64,000 nucleotides of DNA from Siphonodentalium dalli (taxonomy: Eukaryota; Mollusca; Scaphopoda; Gadilida; Siphonodentaliidae), in the NCBI GenBank assembly GCA_032622095.1, contig CP136061.1:15688440-15752439 (forward strand). The letters are read 5' to 3'. This document shows, one piece after another, positions 46,930-58,880 of this stretch. A program made the translations under genes and the position numbers. The notes under the pieces were generated by a model that had not been told where the DNA came from, did not search any database, and worked only from the letters and a program-made list of their open reading frames with translations. The stretch's first letter is position 1, and each line of letters opens with the position of its first letter.

Positions 46930-49560
46930 CCAATGATTTCCTTTAAATGCATCTCATTCAGAATGCATTTTGACAAATAGACTTAAAGCGCTGCAATGAG
47001 ACTTTTCCGCAACAATATTTTTTTTCCCGAGTTATCCCCCTGCATAGCTTTTTTATATTATAATAGGTTGGCGATTATTGCAATACGATAGAGGAACACT
47101 CCGACTTTCGTACTCAGATTCATACATTTTTGTACCTCGCTTGCCTGACCGAAATATGACGGGGAAATGGCTAATTTGGATTTATTTGTCGTTCTAGATA
47201 TGTTTATTGTGCCTTTTATCATTCCTTTTCATGAAAACAAATTAAAAACAAGTCGAATATGTTATGATAATGTTTAAACATTATTGTGCATGAAATTGGG
47301 GATAAATTGTTCCCAGAGTTAGAGTACGTTATTTCACAGTCCGTATTCGCCACACTGCACATTCGCAATGCGCAGCCGAACTTCCGGTGTGGAATTTCCG
47401 AATTTTTATGTGTTAAAAATAAATAGTTTTTTCATCTGTCATATCTGCTTGTTTCGTTCATTATTCGCAGAAAATGTGTATCTCATTCTTTCGTGTACAC
47501 AACGGATTAGATATAGACTGTTTTAACCCGTTTGGATGTTAGAAATACCGCTTAATTATCAGAAAATATCATGTGAAGTGACGGGACCAATCCGAATATC
47601 GCACACTGGACTTGGTGAAGTTGGTCAACATGACCGCTTTCGCAGATTGCTGCTTCCAGCGTAGAAGGATACGCACTACGTTCATGACTGAACTAACACT
47701 GGACTGGTCACAGACACTGTGTGTGAGTCACTGAGTGTGGCAGGTCAGGCTATGCCGTATTCAACTGTTATTATAATGGACATTGACTCGAATAAGTGAA
47801 TAGCACTGGTTGACCCCAATGGAAGAATACAAACAATGTGAATGTAATGGTTATTGCAAAATATGATGATTATAGTTCTATTCTGGACTCCTCAGCCCTT
47901 CAATGCTGAAATGCAGTCAACGCTGAAATGCAGTCAACGCTGATGCCGTAAAAGGTCATTGAATCGAATGTTTATTCAGATTCTATCATTCTGCATAGTA
48001 CATGAGACTGATTAGAAGTACAGTAGCTACATGTGTGTGAACTTGTGAAGGGTAGAACATGATATGGAGAATCAGAATGGCAATGGCACCACTCACCAGT
48101 GTCAGTGAATCGAGTGAGGATGTTTACCAAACATGTCATGAAACATGCAGACATGGACAATGCTGTGAAATGGATTATAATTCATCAGACTCCCGGATCA
48201 TGATCATAAGTTACCGGTACATACTAGTAACATTCCGCCTTTGATCATTAGATTAAGACTAAACAAGACTTGGATAATGACTAATGGACAAAGACAGTTA
48301 CATGTTACACATGCGGCTGCACATGGTTTTGATTCATTAAAATTATTTTGTAAAAATCATGAACTTATGTTATCAAAATCAATGACTAACAGTGATCACC
48401 AAAGTCACTTACTGGTACATTGTTTATGCCAAACAACAGGTCTGACACAACTTGAATTCCATTGTACCGGTACATGTACCGTATATATTCAACTATTATG
48501 AAGTGGTGAAAATATCTCATGTACGGTACCTACTACATGTACATGTACTAAGTACAGTATATATATCGGTGCTGGCATTTTTGATTATTTAACTGATTTA
48601 CTTGTACTAGTAGTTATAATTTTGAAATCATCTTGGTGAGAAGTTATTTATAATGTCATTCAAATGGCATACATGCACATGTACTTCTGCCATTATGAAA
48701 TAAACAGGTCTCCTGTAATAAGCTGTAGAATTCTTTTTATATTGGAATATGATGCCTTCTCATTTGCTCTGTTAAAATTATAGTGTTATATACATGTACA
48801 TTTTAAGTGGTTGTGCATTACGATTCACGAAGTGAGATGATTCCATGAAGTTTTAGTAAAAACAGAGAAAACCTGGAGTTTACGTATATACCGTACCAGT
48901 ATACATTGTGTATGGTAGTACAATTAAGATATAATACATGTAGTTGAATATCACTATGATAGTTGAATTCAATAAGAGCCAGACTTGATAATGACTTACT
49001 CATATTAGCATCTACATGTACTAGTAACGGTACTCTCATGTGCAATAATAGTGTCAATAATATGATAGTGTCATCACTGTTATTATATTTGGAGAACACT
49101 TGGTGTAAACAATATTTAATTTCGAACAAAACATGTAATACATTCAAACAAATTGACATAAGTAATAATAATATTCAAAACGGGGATTGGACAACAAGCC
49201 TAAAAGGCTTTTATAAAGTCTTTTCCTCGGAGCAGGAAGTTTACCCTTGGTATCAGAGTAGATACCATACAGGGTAAATTTAGCAGACGGGGATAACATG
49301 TTAGATCCGAAAAATATTGTTCAAGGAGGGGGTAGAGGGATAGAGTGCAGGAAGGAAGAACGTTTGTCAAGTTAATTGGTATTGCATACCGTACATCGGC
49401 CAAAACGAAAGAGGGGAGTGAAGCGAAGTACCGTATAATTATATTTTAGTTACACAACTTTTGTATTTATAACATATACTATTTAAGAACCATGAAACAA
49501 TCAAAATCAAATCGAAACGCATCGCGGCCCACGTGGAGGAAATGCGAGAAAAAAACAATA
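46930..49560. other. intergenic sequence, no gene recognised
   Basis: Short open frames only; many tacatgtacatgta-type motifs at 48.4-49 kb, a common simple motif of invertebrate genomes. Confidence 0.4.
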
Positions 49561-49874
49561 AAACTACTTGAACTGTTAATTAATATTAAAATTAAAATAA
49601 TTAAAATTAAAATAATTGGTTAGAAGCGTACTTAAGCATTATAAGATGTAATATGACGAAACAATGACTTAATTTCATGGGGGAGTGGCCCAGTGACACG
49701 GAGAATGGTAGGCACTCGATTGGAAATTAATTAAATTCCATTTCATTAAAATTTCATTGAGAAGTGACGAATCGACCCCACCAGAGCACACAATACAGAT
49801 AATGTGATAAAACAAATACATAATTACATATAGTGGTGTATTGCATGGCCCGGCGATCGTACGACTCATCATGG

Positions 49875-51758
49875 TTATGAGAAACGCCGAGTTTGTAAAA
49901 TAAACTTTTGTACGGCGACAAAGATCTGAGTATTGAGACGATCAGAAAGTTCACTTGAGCCATATAATAGGATATCAATTGATATTCTGCTTGTTGGTAG
50001 CGCGGACATGAGCTCTATTCTCTCTTGAGTATACAGAGGACAATGAAAAAAGAAGTGGTATGCCGATTCAATTTCATAATCACCACAGGAACAGAACGGA
50101 GAATCTTCCAAGTGGTTTACGACGAGGTCTTTATTCAGGTTACTACAGCCTAATCTAATTCTAGTATGATAAACTTGTGCTTTCCTGGAGTAACTTTGAT
50201 AGTAAAATTTTGCTATTTTTGAACGATCAACATTTAGGGTCCGTTTAAATTCTTTCAACGAAGGGGCCATCTTTACTGAGTCGGGTAAACTATTCCAAGC
50301 ACGTGTGGTTGACGGTAGAAATGTGTCCATATACGCATTCCTATTACTGTCAGGTGGATGAATACTAGCATGCCTAAAATTATAACCAGACGACATAGAA
50401 TCTGGTGGAATCATATTGGATAAATAGGATGGAGTTATTTTTCTTGTCATTTTGTAAAATTGAATTAATTTCTGTTTACTTCTTCTTGATGCAAGTGCTT
50501 CCCAACCAGTTTCAAGTAACAAGTTGAGGTTGCTAGTACTTCTAGTTGCCCCAGTTACAACTCGTGCCATTTCGTACTGAATATCATCAATGCAATCGCT
50601 CATGTATTTCGGAATGTTATCCCAAACAGGGGATGCATATTCCAGTATTGGGCGAATGAATGAGACATATACGGTTTCTAAAGATTTTCTGCTTAATCGG
50701 AACTTGTGTTTCTTTACAAGATTAACTCTCTTCCATGCCTTGTCGAGTATGCTACAAATGTGACTTTCCCATGAGCCAGTAGTGTCAAATATAACTCCGA
50801 GATGTTTATGATTGCTTACTTCTGTTATTTGTGATCCAGCCATGAGTAGGGGTGGGTGAGCTATATTTAGGTTCTTCCTTGATACTATCAATGCTTCGGT
50901 CTTCAGGGGGTTGAACTTTACCAACCACTTACATGACCATTTGACAATAGTGTCAATATCTTTATTAATTATTTCAGCGGCGAGGGTAGGGTTCTCAACA
51001 CACAGATAAATTGAGGTGTCATCAGCAAAAAGACGTATGTTGCACACTATATTTTTTGTTATATCGTTGATATAAATAAGAAATAAAAGGGGTCCTAATA
51101 TTGAGCCTTGTGGGACGCCTGCAGATACATATTTCCAGTCAGAGCTAGCGTTATCAATCAAAACTCTCTGTTGGCGAGATTTAAGATAGGAAGCTATTAG
51201 ATTGTACAACTTGCCATTGATGCCCATGCTCGAGATTTTGTGGAGGAGACCTTTGTGCCAAACCTTATCAAATGCCTTACTGATGTCACAAAATATACAA
51301 CGAACTTCCTTGCCATCGTCTAGAGACCTACTAATATAATCATACACGTCAGTAATTTGATACACAGCAGTATCTCCTAATTTAAACCCAGACTGGTGGA
51401 CAGAGATTAAATTGTGATCATTAACGTGGGACCAAATGTATTTATAAAGGCACTTTTCATATGTTTTGTATAAGCAACTTAATAGAGATATAGGACGATA
51501 GTTTGATACAAGACTAGGGTCACCGCTTTTGAAAACTGGAGTGATATTCGCTATTTTCCATTCACTTGGATAATAACTATTTTTTGAGAAAATATTGAAA
51601 ACATGAGCAAGGGGTTCACAGAGAGATAAAGCACAATTTTTCAAAACGCGGGGGCTAATTTTGTCTGGGCCGCAAGCTTTAGATGCTTTGAGATTTTTAA
51701 GAGCATTGAAAACATCGGTTGTCGAAATCTCTATCTCACTTATTGCTATATCAGATGT
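49875..51758 (-). CDS. LINE reverse transcriptase, open for 627 codons
   Basis: The frame is uninterrupted from just after a TAA at 51759-51761. Near its start comes KASKACGPDKISPRVLK, then the RT blocks NYRPISLL, FCDISKAFDKVWH (motif A Asp), AGVPQGSILGPLLFLIYIND (motif B), FADD (motif C) and a thumb region. The C-terminus has a zinc-finger-like C-x-C-x11-H-x4-C (PFCSCGD...YHFFFHC). It lacks its own start and most of the endonuclease, so it is not an autonomous element. The fully open frame indicates recent activity or insertion. Family: jockey/CR1 group of LINEs, by motif similarity. Confidence 0.9.
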   Translation of the reverse strand, partial: TSDIAISEIEISTTDVFNALKNLKASKACGPDKISPRVLKNCALSLCEPLAHVFNIFSKNSYYPSEWKIANITPVFKSGDPSLVSNYRPISLLSCLYKTYEKCLYKYIWSHVNDHNLISVHQSGFKLGDTAVYQITDVYDYISRSLDDGKEVRCIFCDISKAFDKVWHKGLLHKISSMGINGKLYNLIASYLKSRQQRVLIDNASSDWKYVSAGVPQGSILGPLLFLIYINDITKNIVCNIRLFADDTSIYLCVENPTLAAEIINKDIDTIVKWSCKWLVKFNPLKTEALIVSRKNLNIAHPPLLMAGSQITEVSNHKHLGVIFDTTGSWESHICSILDKAWKRVNLVKKHKFRLSRKSLETVYVSFIRPILEYASPVWDNIPKYMSDCIDDIQYEMARVVTGATRSTSNLNLLLETGWEALASRRSKQKLIQFYKMTRKITPSYLSNMIPPDSMSSGYNFRHASIHPPDSNRNAYMDTFLPSTTRAWNSLPDSVKMAPSLKEFKRTLNVDRSKIAKFYYQSYSRKAQVYHTRIRLGCSNLNKDLVVNHLEDSPFCSCGDYEIESAYHFFFHCPLYTQERIELMSALPTSRISIDILLYGSSELSDRLNTQIFVAVQKFILQTRRFS

Positions 51759-52051
51759 TTATAAGGGATGCAATCGCGTATGTAGATACTAACACCACCG
51801 CCGACTGTTTCACTGTTTCTATCGTTTCTGATTGGTTCATGAAAACCTTGGATAAGGACTTCGGAATTTTCAATTGATTTATCAAGCCATGTTTCTGTGA
51901 ACATACAAATATCGAAATGAATCGCTTCGGCATTTAGTATTGTCATTTTATTTCTAATACTCTGGATATTCAGCTGCAGAACAGAGCAGGATCTCCGTGA
52001 CCCACCTTCGCGAATTGGAGAACTTCCCATGATCAGATCACTAAGAGACAT
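51746..52051 (-). pseudogene. LINE APE-type endonuclease, N-terminal fragment
   Basis: 101 residues with LQLNIQSIRNK, the catalytic Glu in FTETWLD, and GGGVSIYIRD, all hallmarks of the AP-endonuclease-like domain. It stops at TAG 51746-51748, missing roughly the C-terminal half of the domain with its catalytic Asp/His residues, and overlaps the RT frame by 13 bases out of frame. Confidence 0.85.
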
Positions 52052-52706
52052 AGAGTGAAATTGCTGTGGTTACTATTATTAATTTTAGCTAAAAAATCCC
52101 ACCATCACTATTATTAGTTTGTCTCTATTATTAGGCAACTTAGAGGATGTTGTCTGAATGAACTATCATCTTATTATAAGTACCTGATGTATCAGAACAA
52201 ATTAAAAAGGTAATAAACAGGCCAGACACCTACAGTATGGTCAGTTTCAGTACTGCTAGTGTTATTGTACCAGTACTGTTTATATTCAGTACTAGGAAAA
52301 TTTAATGAAAGTTATGCAACGAATGATTGTGTAGGCCTACTGATGTTAAAAGGAGTATAAATTTAAAATGACCTTGCCACTTTAACAAACACATCGCTAT
52401 TGATATAATACTCAATAATGAGTTTGTTAAAGTGGTGCGCTCGTTTTAAATTAATATGGAGAATATAGCAATTCATGTGGGTCCAATATGTGTACATATA
52501 CATGTATACCGGTGCAGCAGAGCTGATTGATTTACAATTATGGCTTTCATTATATCGTAGACAAGGTGTGGGATGTTTCTTTCATTTTCAGATGCTGTTA
52601 AAATTATTCATCAGGTTCACTGATTGTAGCTGGGACTAATACATGTATAACATATATTAGTCCCAGATTGTAGTGGGGTTGAGATATGGTTGCTGTTAGA
52701 TCTTAA

Positions 52707-53247
52707 AGGTACTCAATCCGAATTAACGGTCGCAAATTACTATTTCGTTGACTTCGGGGGTAAAAAATATTTGATTCCATTCGAGGAACCCACCCACCAC
52801 AGCTCAGAGTGATCAGATATCGATATTATAAATCTATTATTTTAATTCTAGTGGCCCAATAGACAGTCAACGAGAAGAATTTCATTGACCAAATTGCGGG
52901 CAAAGATGGATAACTCTAAAATCAAGTGGCTTTTTGTGTCAGATATTTGACAAACCGGCAAAATAGAGTCATCGAGAAGAATTTCATTAACCAAATTGCG
53001 GGCAAAGGTGGATAACTCTAAAATCAAGTGGCTTTTTGTGTCAGATATTTGACAAACCGGTAAAATTTCGTTGAACAAGATGTTGGTAAATAACAGGTTT
53101 TGTGCAATTTTATACTATAGTTGATGGTGCTTTTCATTATTTTGGGGCAATTATTAGATTCTGAAAACTGAAGCGTCATTTCAAAAAATGTTGTTGTTGG
53201 AATGTGATTATATGGGGACCCTCTGATCGGATTAAGTACCGGTACCT
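52707..53247. mobile_element. TTAA-type DNA element, copy 1 (AGGTACTCAATCCG ends)
   Basis: TTAA at 52703-52706 precedes aggtactcaatccgaattaa. The right end, complemented, reads aggtaccggtacttaatccg; the outer TTAA has decayed to GTAA. Inside, 102 bases are tandemly duplicated (52871-53075). Copy 2 is at 56384-57213. Confidence 0.7.
52871..53075. repeat. 102-bp tandem duplication inside the element
   Basis: Two units starting cgagaagaatttcattRacc and containing atcaagtggctttttgtgtc. Confidence 0.92.
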
Positions 53248-53249
53248 GT

Positions 53250-54440
53250 AAGATATTTTATGGTATCTGGAACATTTCATATTTAGTTACATGTAGCATG
53301 GCATTCGGAAATATTATATGTCGCCTTGAGGCAAAAATTTATTTTACCATATTTATGGTAGTGATCGCCTACATGTATTGACCAAAATGGACAGGATTAC
53401 ATTTTTCTCTTGTCGTGTCTATTTCATTCCTAACTTAGAAGTATGTCGATCTGGTAAATAATTGACTGGAGAGAATGCTTACACGTATAGCATTTATGTC
53501 TTGGACTCTTGGCCACTAACTGAGAGCTGTGATAATAATAGTAAGTTATCGTTGGAGACCCCCCCCACAATGGAGATCTCTAGTCGCATCCATGTATCAA
53601 TGTGTTCTTATACCTTATAACCGGGGATGTGGCTACATGTAGATACCTTGATATTTCCAAATGTACGTACCTTGAACCAGACCAAAGTCAAATGTTCTCG
53701 AAATACTTTGCAACCCCCCTCCCAGTTGAACTTTCCAAATGGTACCTCAAACATTTCCAACGGAAATGTCAAACCTGACACCCTCTAAACCTAAATTGTT
53801 CAACCGATAGCCATTCCGAACAAACTTTGGACCAAAAGTAGAAGAATATACTGCTGTTGGTCTAAAAACAACACATTCCCCCACTAAATACTGGTTGGAA
53901 AATCAAACAATCAATAATATATATTGTTTGTATCTCAGGATGTCTGCTGTTCACATTTCTAGCTACATGTAGCTGGGACTAATATATTATTATATATTAT
54001 ATGAGTCCCAGTCTCAAAATAGTAAGCTATTATATGTTTTGAGTTGGGAGGTAGGCCTACCACCCGGGGGTGATACGTGGTGGCTCGGAGTGTTTTTAGG
54101 TGGTATTTAGGGCGTGGAGGTCGGGGTGTTTCTATGTGGTATTTGGGGCGGGCCACACACCCATGCCGTCAAGTCAGCCGAAAGCGACATTTTGAAGACC
54201 AATTTACTATAAGGCGCGACCACGTTATCGAATTTGTCTTGAAACGTTTCGGTTAAAACTGCATAACCTTACAGTCATTTCTTTAGTCGGAGGTAAAACA
54301 TTTAACAAATACCAGCTTTCAAGAGCTTTTTACCGACTTTACAACAAGTGATAATATAGACAATATCAACAGTTAAATTATCCTGTAGTTTAAAATATAT
54401 ATTGTTAAAAGTTAAATTATGTTACCATAGGTAGTTCAAA
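53250..54440. other. intergenic sequence, no gene recognised
   Basis: Short C-rich tracts (53560, 53708) and a gggactaatatatt / atatatgagtccc hairpin at about 53974-54009. A related gggactaata / tattagtccc hairpin lies at 52632-52668. Confidence 0.4.
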
Positions 54441-54445
54441 TATAT

Positions 54446-55165
54446 AGGAGATATATCTATTAAACACCAGGACCATCTGTTGAACACTCGTGATAGTTAA
54501 TTAGTATTATATATCTATTAAACACCAGGACCATCTGTTGAACACTCGTGATAGTTAATTAGTATTATATATCTATTAAACACCAGGACCATATGTTGAA
54601 CACTCGTGATGGTTAATTAGTATTATATATCTATTAAACACCAGGACCATCTGTTGAACACTCGTGATAGTTAATTAATATTATATATCTATTAAACACC
54701 AGGACCATCTGTTGAACACTCGTGATAGTTAATTAGTATTATATATCTATTAAACACCAGGACCATCTGTTGAACACTCGTGATAGTTAATTATGATTAT
54801 ATATCTATTAAACACCAGGACCATCTGTTGAACACTCGTGATAGTTAATTATGATTATATATCTATTAAACACCAGGACCATCTGTTGAACACTCGTGAT
54901 AGTTAATTAGTATTATATATCTATTAAACACCAGGACCATATGTTGAACACTCGTGATAGTTAATTAGTATTATATATCTATTAAACACCAGGACCATCT
55001 GTTGAACACTCGTGATAGTTAATTATGATTATATATCTATTAAACACCAGGACCATATGTTGAACACTCGTGACATCTGTTGAACACTCGTGATAGTTAA
55101 TTAGTATTATATACCTATTAAACACCAGGACCATATGTTGAACACTCGTGATAGTTAATTAGTAT
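54446..55165. repeat. 58-bp satellite array, about 12 units
   Basis: The unit is atctattaaacaccaggacc plus atctgttgaacactcgtgat plus agttaattagtattatat. One unit contains an extra acatctgttgaacactcgtg, the monomer of the array that follows. Confidence 0.95.
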
Positions 55166-55245
55166 TATATATCTGTTGAACACTCGTGATAGTTAATTAG
55201 TATTATATATCTGTTGAACACTCGTGATAGTTAATTAGTATTAAC
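55166..55245. repeat. transition units of 38-41 bp
   Basis: Two units atctgttgaacactcgtgat plus agttaattagtattatat that lack the attaaacaccaggacc segment of the 58-bp unit. Confidence 0.9.
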
Positions 55246-56224
55246 TGTTGAACACTCGTGACATCTGTTGAACACTCGTGACATATGTTGAACACTCGTG
55301 ACATATGTTGAACACTCGTGACATCTGTTGAACACTCGTGACATCTGTTGAACACTCGTGACATCTGTTGAACACTCGTGACATCTGTTGAACACTCGTG
55401 ACATCTGTTGAACACTCGTGACATCTGTTGAACACTCGTGACATATGTTGAACACTCGTGACATCTGTTGAACACTCGTGACATATGTTGAACACTCGTG
55501 ACATCTGTTGAACACTCGTGACATCTGTTGAACACTCGTGACATCTGTTGAACACTCGTGACATCTGTTGAACACTCGTGACATCTGTTGAACACTCATG
55601 ACATATGTTGAACACTCGTGACATCTGTTGAACACTCGTGACATCTGTTGAACACTCGTGACATCTGTTGAACACTCGTGACATCTGTCGAACACTCGTG
55701 ACATATGTTGAACACTCGTGACATATGTTGAACACTCGTGACATCTGTTGAACACTCGTGACATCTGTCGAACACTCGTGACATCTGTTGAACACTCGTG
55801 ACATCTGTTGAACACTCGTGACATCTGTTGAACACTCGTGACATATGTTGAATACTCGTGACATATGTTGAACACTCGTGACATCTGTTGAACACTCGTG
55901 ACATCTGTTGAACACTCGTGACATATGTTGAACACTCGTGACATCTGTTGAACACTCGTGACATCTGTTGAACACTCGTGACATATGTTGAACACTCGTG
56001 ACATCTGTTGAACACTCGTGACATCTGTTGAACACTCGTGACATCTGTTGAACACTCGTGACATCTGTTGAACACTCGTGACATATGTTGAACACTCGTG
56101 ACATATGTTGAACACTCGTGACATATGTTGAACACTCGTGACATCTGTTGAACACTCGTGACATCTGTTGAACACTCGTGACATATGTTGAACACTCGTG
56201 ACATATGTTGAACACTCGTGACAT
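55246..56224. repeat. 20-bp satellite array, about 49 units
   Basis: The unit is acatctgttgaacactcgtg with an a/c variant (acatatgttg) scattered through the array. 20 is not a multiple of 3, but no frame on the minus strand meets a stop, so three overlapping long frames result; none is a gene. Confidence 0.97.
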
Positions 56225-56383
56225 TGTAGTATTGTACTGTCAAATTCTGATCGCTACAAATCTATTATCTCTAAGTATATCTATTATCTCTAGTATATCT
56301 ATTGTTTGATATAACGTTTACACCCAGGGCCGATAATCTTCATCTTAACTGCAATATATATGCACGATTATTAAATATATATA

Positions 56384-57213
56384 AATCTGAATTAACGCTC
56401 CTAAATTACTATTTCTTTGGCTTTGGGGGTAAAACATATGTCATTCGAGTCAAGGAAGCCAAACATCAAAGCTCAGAGTTATTAGACATCGATTTTTGAA
56501 ATCTGTTATTTCCCCCAACTGGAATATTTGGCGGCCGGGCAAAAATTCCACGAGCTGACCGATATGGTTTAAACAATATTTTATTTCTTCCCAAAATTAT
56601 ATAATTATAAAACATGACGCATGAATAGAAGACTAGAAGGGAGGAAGAGGATTTGAGTCATTTGACAACAAGCATCAGATGCTTATATAGAGCCATCTCA
56701 TCAGACAGGAATAGATTACATATATAGTGTTCAGTGAGAAGTGGAAGTCAAGATTAAGTGAGAGGAAGAGATACAGAGCATGATAAGAAGATTAATGAAC
56801 TGATGGATTACAGTTGGATGAGAAGTTGAGAACAGAGGGAAAAAAAGCAATTAACACATATATTTACAATGATCACTACCCTTATGCATGTTATTGTTTT
56901 ACATAGGAAAAACTATTTGTGTCGAGTGGAGTCAATAGTTTTCCAGTACCTTAATATGGCTTTTTTATAATTTTATTTATTTGTTTTTGGATCGAGTTAT
57001 TGAAATTATGACCGATATACTCTCTATATACCAAATTGCGTTGAACAAAATATTGATATATAACACTCTTTGGGAAATTTTATTCTATAGTCGACTGTGG
57101 TTAGCATTATGTTTTGGTAATTAATCGATTCTGATTATTGAAGCGTCTTTTGAAGAAATACTGTTGTTGTTGGAATCTGATGATAGGGGGCCATCGAATC
57201 GGATTGCGTACCT
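56384..57213. mobile_element. TTAA-type DNA element, copy 2 (left end truncated)
   Basis: Aligns with 52707-53247 at both ends of the shared part (aattactatttctttggctt; attgaagcgtctttt; ttgttgttggaatctgat). Its right end is gcgtacct followed by TTAA (57214-57217). About 300 bases in the middle are not in copy 1. The left terminus is lost near the satellite. Confidence 0.65.
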
Positions 57214-57217
57214 TTAA

Positions 57218-58130
57218 TATAAAGATTACGCTTTATTCACAAGTCGACTTATGTTGTTTACTACCCCCCTTGCACATTCATCCTGTACTGTGGTAATACG
57301 CATGTTTTAACTTGATCAAAGAGAGATAACTCTAACTATATCCGCTTTTTATGTGAATCCATACTATGAATGGTGTACATAATGCCGGCATCCGGAATCC
57401 ATACCATGAATTGATGAATGGTACACATAATGCCGCGGCGTCCGGATCAACCACCCGTCATGCATTGCACGTCTTCCCTCTACTGGAAATAATTAATAAC
57501 AAACACCCATTTATGTTTGGAAACCAGCCACGACGAGCGACTGTCCCGTTTATTGATCGTAAAGGAAGACCTGACCACGTTAAGCATATAGTTACGTACA
57601 GCCCCAGTAACGACGGCGTCTCCACCGGCCAGAAAAAACCGCCATTCTTATTTTATATTTTTTTTATATGGCGGAAATATGTAACCAGTGCCTTTGTGGA
57701 GCCCGTCTGCAGGGTGAGAGGCTGGTCCTCATCTCGATATGATTGTGTGTATTCATGTTGTCATGAGCCCCAATTTTTATATTTTCTGATACTCAATATT
57801 CAACAGTATGAATATAGCCATAAACTTAAAAGTTATCTCCGCCTTACCATGAATAATCAGCACATGCTATATTTAGTTATCGGCCGTTGGAAATAAAACA
57901 TTGTGACCAACATGACATGAATACACGGAAGTATATCCTAAATGCATATATATATATATATATATACAAGTAACCCACGCTGTAAGTAATAAACGTCTGA
58001 ATCTGTCATGAGAAACTTCAGTTTTAACGATACAAACAGAAACCAACTATACTCGCACAATGGGATTTATAATGAATCATCTGTCAACATTCAAAATACT
58101 TATCGTGTCTGAAATTTATATATAATCTTG
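57218..58130. other. intergenic sequence with a 176-codon open frame of doubtful status
   Basis: The plus strand is open at 57366-57896, starting in a small duplication (atgaatggtgtacataatgc / atgaatggtacacataatgc). No domain, signal or homology is recognisable. A TA run lies at 57948-57966. Confidence 0.3.
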
Positions 58131-58137
58131 GCGGATG

Positions 58138-58374
58138 TTATTTTTGAATTACTTTACATCCGGTCTTAGAAACTTGTATGTACAATAATTTTTTTAAACC
58201 AAAATTATTGTTAGGAAGTTTACGGAACAAACGTCGTTCTAGACGTAGATGTATCGTATCATGTATTGTTTGATCCATTCTTTGTACCATTTCTAATGGT
58301 GGAAGAAATAAACTATTCAGAAGTGAGTCACATCTCTGAACACGTGACCTCCATTCGCTGTCGCGAAGCCCCAT
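58138..58374 (-). CDS. possible first exon or small protein, 78 codons
   Basis: I do not recognise the product. The composition looks protein-like (MGLRDSEWRSRVQRCDSLLN, then charged and hydrophobic residues, RLERRLFRKLPNNNFGLKK) and the frame starts at the edge of a promoter-like region. No clear splice donor was seen. It may be a chance open frame. Confidence 0.25.
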   Translation of the reverse strand: MGLRDSEWRSRVQRCDSLLNSLFLPPLEMVQRMDQTIHDTIHLRLERRLFRKLPNNNFGLKKLLYIQVSKTGCKVIQK

Positions 58375-58880
58375 TGGCTGTTACCACGTCACGGGTTCAT
58401 AAACAACCATAATTCCAACCAATCGCGGAAACCCTCCGTTTCCCGCGCTGTCTAATTATGTTAACCCGTAGGCCAAGACAAATGTTTTTCTCTATTACTA
58501 TACGAAACGCGAAAAACTATTAATAGCAGGCGCTGTGTTGCTTTTCAAGTTTAGGCGTGAATGACGTCATAAATGTTTACAATACCATGAAACAGAATTT
58601 CGACGCGATGAAAATCCGGACAAGAAAAATGGGTTAAAAATCACGTGACTTCCGCCCCGCTTTTGCATAGCATCCTGGGAACAATAATATCAAATTGTGA
58701 AATCACGGAATCGGAAGTGGACCAAGTGGGATGGTTATGAAATTAGCAACTTCAGTTTTTCTGAACAATTCCTATGTTATGTAGGCTTATGAATTAGTTT
58801 CATTTTGACCATTTTCGATGGTTAGCTGACCGAAAATCAGCGAAGACGTCATGCCAAGGTCCATGACGTCATTTACGTCA
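58375..58880. promoter_or_regulatory. candidate promoter region with CRE/ATF-type sites
   Basis: CpG-richer than its surroundings. TGACGTCA-type sites occur at 58562-58569, about 58845-58852 and 58863-58870, with tacgtcag just after. CCAAT boxes (58370s, 58415s on the minus strand), cccgcg, and CACGTG at 58339 lie nearby. These are typical of housekeeping or stress-responsive animal promoters. The transcription direction is not settled. Confidence 0.4.

Larger units (their letters stand above)
49830..52075 (-). mobile_element. non-LTR retrotransposon (jockey/CR1-like) with internal deletion
   Basis: The element holds the start of an APE-type endonuclease followed, after a deletion junction near 51746-51758, by a complete reverse transcriptase in another frame. 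The 3' end lies below 49875; no clear tail was found. The outer limits are approximate. Confidence 0.85.

Noticed and set aside
55203-56243. Several long overlapping minus-strand open frames (up to 327 codons)
   Set aside because: The 20-bp satellite lacks stops in all three frames. The overlap of three frames excludes normal coding.
57366-57896. 176-codon plus-strand open frame
   Set aside because: No domain, no splice or promoter evidence, starts in a small duplication and contains low-complexity stretches; not called as a gene.
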